Part shown: one piece after another, positions 38,508 to 41,962 of the stretch
How positions within the stretch are numbered: position 1 is the first letter of the stretch
How the letters are laid out: every line of letters starts with the position of its first letter
Origin: Chloroflexota bacterium
GTDB taxonomy: Bacteria > Chloroflexota > Dormibacteria > Dormibacterales > Dormibacteraceae
Assembly (NCBI GenBank): GCA_005880945.1
Contig: VBIU01000057.1
Location: 1 to 41,962 of the forward strand
DNA: 41,962 bases
Direction of reading: 5' to 3'
Program-made: the position numbers and the translations under genes
Notes under the pieces: model-generated
Database searches by the model: none
Seen by the model: only the letters and a program-made list of their open reading frames with translations
Told to the model about the DNA's origin: nothing

Positions 38508-40421
38508 GACCTGCACCCGCTTCAGGCCGGTTACCGAGAGGATCTGCTCCTCGCCGAGCGAGTCCTCATCCAGCAAGGCGCGCGCGAGCGCGTCGAGCCG
38601 GTTGCGGTTCTCTGTCAGGAGCCTCATGGCTTCGGCAAAACACTCATCCGCGATCCGCTTGATCTCGAGGTCGACCTCCCTGGCGGTCGCCTCGCTGTAC
38701 GGACGCACCATGGACAGCGCGTTGCTCTGCCCATCTTCGGCGAAGGCGAGCGGGCCGATCTTGGCGCTCATTCCCCAGCGAACGACCATCTCGCGAGCGA
38801 TCATCGTCACCTGCTGGAGGTCGTTCGCAGCACCGGTGGAGACGACTCCATAGATGAGCTGCTCCGCGCCGCGCCCGCCAAGCGCTCCGACGATTCGAGC
38901 CCGCAGGTAGTCCTCCCCGTAGTTGAAGCGATCGTCGATCGGGCTCTGAACCGTTACCCCCAAAGCGCCGCCATGGGGGATGATCGTCACCTTCCTGACC
39001 GGGTCTGCACCCGGAACCAGCAGCCCCAGCAGCGCGTGGCCCGACTCGTGATAAGCGATGCGCTCACGGTCCGACTGCGAAAGCATCAGGTGGCGCTCGG
39101 TGCCGAGAAGGATCCGGTCGATCGCCTCATAGAAGTCGGCCGACGTCACGACCGTTTCGGCCTTTCTTGCTGCACCCAGGGCTGCTTCGTTGACCAGGTT
39201 GCGCAGGTCGGCTCCCACCAGGCCGGGGGTCCGGCCTGCGATGTCGTCGAGATCGACGTCCGGACCGAGGGGAACATTGGCAGCGTGGATTTTCAGGATC
39301 GCGGCCCGGCCCCGTCGGTCTGGCGGCTGCAGGGTGACGCGCCGGTCGAATCGGCCCGGCCGGGTGAGGGCGGGGTCGAGAATCTCGGCGCGGTTCGTCG
39401 CGGAGAGGACGATCACACCGGTGCCGGGCTCGAACCCGTCCATCTCCGTGAGGATCTGGTTGAGCGTCTGCTCCTGCTCGTCGTTGCTGCCGAGGCGGAG
39501 GCCCGAGCTGCGGCTCCGGCCGATGGCGTCCAGCTCATCGATGAAGATGATCGCCGGGGCAGCCTTGCGGGCCTTGTCGAACAGGTCACGAACACGTGAC
39601 GCGCCAACGCCGACGATGGCTTCCACGAACTCCGATGCCGACTGGCTGAAGAACGGAACCTTCGCTTCTCCGGCAACGGCGCGTGCCAGCAGCGTTTTGC
39701 CCGTTCCGGGCGGCCCGATGAGTAAGACGCCCTTGGGGACCCGGCCGCCGAGTCGCTCGTACTTTTGTGGCTCCTTCAGGAAGTCGACGAGCTCCTCCAG
39801 CTCTTCTTTGACCTCATCGATTCCCGCGACGTCGGCGAAGGTCGTTCCTGGCCGTTCCGCATCGTAGACGCGCGCGCGGCTCTGGCCGAACGAACCGAGG
39901 AGGCCGCCGGCGCCGGCGCTCGCCGAGCGTCGAATCAAGTACATCAAACCGAAGACGATGAGCAGGGTCGGTCCGAAGCTCAGGAGGAGCTGCTCCCAGA
40001 AAGGAATTGGCGGGTTTTCGGGCTTTGCATTGATGGTGACCCCGTGCTGCTCGAGGAGGGGCTCGAGGCTGTCATCAGCAAAAGATGGGCGCTGCGTCGT
40101 GAAATGAGTCGCCTTTGTACCGGTGCCGGGCTCTTCGACAGCGGCCTTGGTGACGCCGGTTATGGCATCGCCCGTGGTCGTGACAGTGACCACGTTGTCT
40201 GCGGCGACCTGTTGCTTGAAAACGTTGTAAGGCAGAGTGATAGTGGTCGGCTGCGCGGGCGCCAGCAGTATGTTCGTGATGAAGAGGTTGGCCGCGAGCA
40301 GGACCAACAGGGTTATCCAGAACCACCTCAAACGCAGTGGGTTCGGCGGTGGAACCGGGGCTTTGGCTGCACCGGACGGCCTGGGCGCGGTGGGACGTGC
40401 CGGTCCCGGGGCGGCAGCCAT
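38499..40421 (-). CDS. ftsH: ATP-dependent zinc metalloprotease FtsH
   Basis: This 640-residue membrane-anchored AAA+ protease degrades unfolded and short-lived membrane and soluble proteins. A Pro/Ala-rich N-terminus precedes membrane helix 1 (about 33-54); an extracytoplasmic domain and helix 2 (about 144-163) follow. The AAA module has Walker A at 236-243 ('GPPGTGKT'), Walker B 'IIFIDELD' at 291-298 and the second-homology region 'ATNRAEILDPALTRPGRFDR'. The protease has HESGH at 458-462 and the third zinc ligand Asp in 'GAANDLQQV'. The pore loop reads 'FVEAIVGVG' instead of 'FVEMFVGVG', so the usual aromatic Phe is Ile269. The start is ATG at 40421 with no clear ribosome binding site. Confidence 0.96.
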   Translation of the reverse strand: MAAAPGPARPTAPRPSGAAKAPVPPPNPLRLRWFWITLLVLLAANLFITNILLAPAQPTTITLPYNVFKQQVAADNVVTVTTTGDAITGVTKAAVEEPGTGTKATHFTTQRPSFADDSLEPLLEQHGVTINAKPENPPIPFWEQLLLSFGPTLLIVFGLMYLIRRSASAGAGGLLGSFGQSRARVYDAERPGTTFADVAGIDEVKEELEELVDFLKEPQKYERLGGRVPKGVLLIGPPGTGKTLLARAVAGEAKVPFFSQSASEFVEAIVGVGASRVRDLFDKARKAAPAIIFIDELDAIGRSRSSGLRLGSNDEQEQTLNQILTEMDGFEPGTGVIVLSATNRAEILDPALTRPGRFDRRVTLQPPDRRGRAAILKIHAANVPLGPDVDLDDIAGRTPGLVGADLRNLVNEAALGAARKAETVVTSADFYEAIDRILLGTERHLMLSQSDRERIAYHESGHALLGLLVPGADPVRKVTIIPHGGALGVTVQSPIDDRFNYGEDYLRARIVGALGGRGAEQLIYGVVSTGAANDLQQVTMIAREMVVRWGMSAKIGPLAFAEDGQSNALSMVRPYSEATAREVDLEIKRIADECFAEAMRLLTENRNRLDALARALLDEDSLGEEQILSVTGLKRVQVAG

Positions 40422-40537
40422 CAGCGATTGGAATCCCAGTAGTGCCGCCAGGCTGATCTCAACTTGTCCCCGCGGGGAACCCTACGCCGCTCGGGATTCG
40501 GGCGTCAAACGCCACCGGCCTGAAACGAAAGAACGCT

Positions 40538-41962
40538 TCAACGGTGTGGTCGCCAGCGCCGGTGTCGGTCGCGCATGCCCTCCCCGCGGATCAGTTCCAG
40601 GCGAGGTCTCGGGCCGTCGGTGCGTCCCGATGGAGGCTTCCTGCTGCCGCGCTGGAACTGCACCGGCCACTCGAGCCGATGCTCCTGGTCAGCAGCCGCG
40701 TGCAGCGTCCACGCCGGGTCGTACAGGTGGGCGCGCCCGAGGGCGCAGAGGTCCGCGCGGCCGGCGAGGATGATCGTGTTCACGTCGTCGTAGCCGCTGA
40801 TGGCCCCGACGGCGATGGTTCGGACTCCCGTCGTATTCCTTATACGGTCGGCGAATGGCGTCTGATAGCTCCGGCCAAACGCAGGTGTCTCCTCGGCGAC
40901 GGTCTGCCCTGTCGACACGTCAACCGCGTCGACGCCGTGACGGGCGAAGGCGCGGGCCACCTCCACGGAATCGCCTGCGCTCAACCCGCCTTCGTGCCAG
41001 TCCGAAGCCGATACACGCACCGTCATCGGCTTGGCGGCAGGCCAGACCGAGCGGATCGCATCGAAAACCTCGAGCGGATAACGCAGGCGATTCTCGAAGC
41101 TTCCGCCGTACTCATCGCGCCTTTGATTCGTGAGCGGCGATATGAAGCTCGCGAGCAGGTAGCCGTGCGCGCAGTGCAGCTCGAGCAGGTCGAACCCGGC
41201 CCGTTCAGCCATATGCGCTGCAGCCACGAACTGATCGCGGACGAGGTCCATGTCGTCCCGACTCATCTCGCGCGGGACCTGGCTGACCGGTAGGTAGGGC
41301 AGCGGTGAGGGGGCCATCAACTCCCAGTTGCCGTCCTCCAAAGGCTCGTCCATCCCCTCCCACATCAGCTTGGTCGAGCCCTTGCGGCCCGAGTGGCCGA
41401 GCTGGATCCCGATCTTGGCCGGGCTGTGCCGATGCACGAAATCGACCAGCCGCGCGAACGCAGACTCGTGTTCCGGCATATACAGACCGGCGCAGCCGGG
41501 AGTGATCCGTCCTTCACGCGAAACGCAAACCATCTCGGTCATCAGCAGCCCGGCGCCTCCCAGCGCCTTGCTGCCCAGGTGCACGAGGTGAAAATCGCCG
41601 ATCAGGCCGTCAACGGACGAGTACATGTCCATCGCCGAGACGATCACGCGGTTTGCCAGCTCGAGCTCCCGCAGCTGGATCGGCGCGAACATCGGCGGCG
41701 CCGGCTCTTGGCTGTGATTGAACCAGCGCTCCACTTCGGAGACGAATTCGGGATCGCGCAGCTTCAGGTTTGAATACGTGACGCGGCGGCTTCGGGTGAG
41801 CAGGTTGAAGGCGAACTGAAGCGGCTCCTGCCGCATGTACTGCGAGATGTTCTCGAACCACTCGAGGCTCGCCTGGGCCGCGCGCTGCGCGCTCTCGACG
41901 ACCGGCCGGCGCTCGGTTTCGTAAGCGACGAGCGCCTCATCCACAGAGCCGTTCTCGTGAAG
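40538..41962 (-). CDS. Salicylyl-CoA 5-hydroxylase/ene-reductase fusion, C-terminal part
   Basis: The frame is open to the right edge, so the N-terminus lies outside. The first roughly 80 visible residues ('[37 protein letters not shown]...[18 protein letters not shown]') match the end of an FAD aromatic monooxygenase. The rest (about 390 residues, from '[26 protein letters not shown]') is an old-yellow-enzyme-type FMN reductase with 'QLGHSGRKG', '[33 protein letters not shown]' and the C-terminal phosphate-binding 'AVGAISGY...[14 protein letters not shown]'. The order matches the bifunctional salicylyl-CoA 5-hydroxylase/oxidoreductases that open an aromatic CoA degradation route. It stops at 40538 after a short basic tail. 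Confidence 0.85.
   Translation of the reverse strand, partial: LHENGSVDEALVAYETERRPVVESAQRAAQASLEWFENISQYMRQEPLQFAFNLLTRSRRVTYSNLKLRDPEFVSEVERWFNHSQEPAPPMFAPIQLRELELANRVIVSAMDMYSSVDGLIGDFHLVHLGSKALGGAGLLMTEMVCVSREGRITPGCAGLYMPEHESAFARLVDFVHRHSPAKIGIQLGHSGRKGSTKLMWEGMDEPLEDGNWELMAPSPLPYLPVSQVPREMSRDDMDLVRDQFVAAAHMAERAGFDLLELHCAHGYLLASFISPLTNQRRDEYGGSFENRLRYPLEVFDAIRSVWPAAKPMTVRVSASDWHEGGLSAGDSVEVARAFARHGVDAVDVSTGQTVAEETPAFGRSYQTPFADRIRNTTGVRTIAVGAISGYDDVNTIILAGRADLCALGRAHLYDPAWTLHAAADQEHRLEWPVQFQRGSRKPPSGRTDGPRPRLELIRGEGMRDRHRRWRPHR

Overview
The window is a strongly GC-rich, gene-dense piece of a bacterial chromosome. GTG and TTG starts are common and neighbouring genes often overlap by four bases (ATGA, GTGA, TTGA). 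The gene content (assimilatory sulfate reduction, haem synthesis, peptide uptake, sugar-acid oxidoreductases, a salicylyl-CoA hydroxylase/ene-reductase fusion, secreted Ig-like and beta-propeller proteins) suggests a free-living, probably aerobic soil heterotroph. Style and families fit the Actinomycetota/Chloroflexota/'Dormibacterota' side of the tree, but no phylogenetic marker here settles this. I saw no rRNA, tRNA, CRISPR array, insertion sequence or prophage gene.

Layout. 1-3.3 kb: end of a flavin oxidoreductase and an ATP-grasp ligase on the plus strand, converging on a sugar-nucleotide type dehydrogenase/acetyltransferase pair. 3.5-5.4 kb: a minus-strand signalling operon with a soluble histidine kinase, a NarL-type regulator and a receiver-only protein whose phospho-acceptor Asp is Asn. 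5.7-7.8 kb: a sugar dehydrogenase (levoglucosan-dehydrogenase-like) with a TIM-barrel isomerase. 7.9-13.0 kb: agmatinase, a 57-residue Cys-rich protein, a YdeI-like protein, a 947-residue secreted protein with four tandem Ig-like repeats, and a cysteine-less glutaredoxin-like protein.

13.1-22.3 kb is the centrepiece: eight minus-strand genes, nearly all overlapping, read in the order cysI, cysH, ABC binding protein, ABC ATPase, ABC permease, cysG, hemC-hemD fusion, hemB. HemB, HemC/D and CysG convert 5-aminolevulinate to sirohaem, the cofactor of CysI. The operon therefore appears to encode both the sulfite-reducing branch and the cofactor line it needs. A 9-4-9 inverted repeat sits just upstream of cysI.

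22.6-25.7 kb: a four-gene operon (DUF899, tandem DUF3237-like, AraC/GyrI regulator, RibD-like reductase). 25.8-30.4 kb: SRPBCC protein, Asp-box propeller protein, TIGR03118-like secreted protein, methyltransferase and 2-hydroxyacid dehydrogenase. 30.4-38.1 kb: leucyl aminopeptidase diverging from a complete peptide-type ABC importer (binding lipoprotein, two permeases, two ATPases) that ends in a GntR regulator, which points to peptide uptake and hydrolysis. 38.1-42.0 kb: a small dimeric alpha/beta-barrel type protein, an FtsH protease with an altered pore loop, and the C-terminal part of a salicylyl-CoA 5-hydroxylase/ene-reductase fusion running off the right edge.
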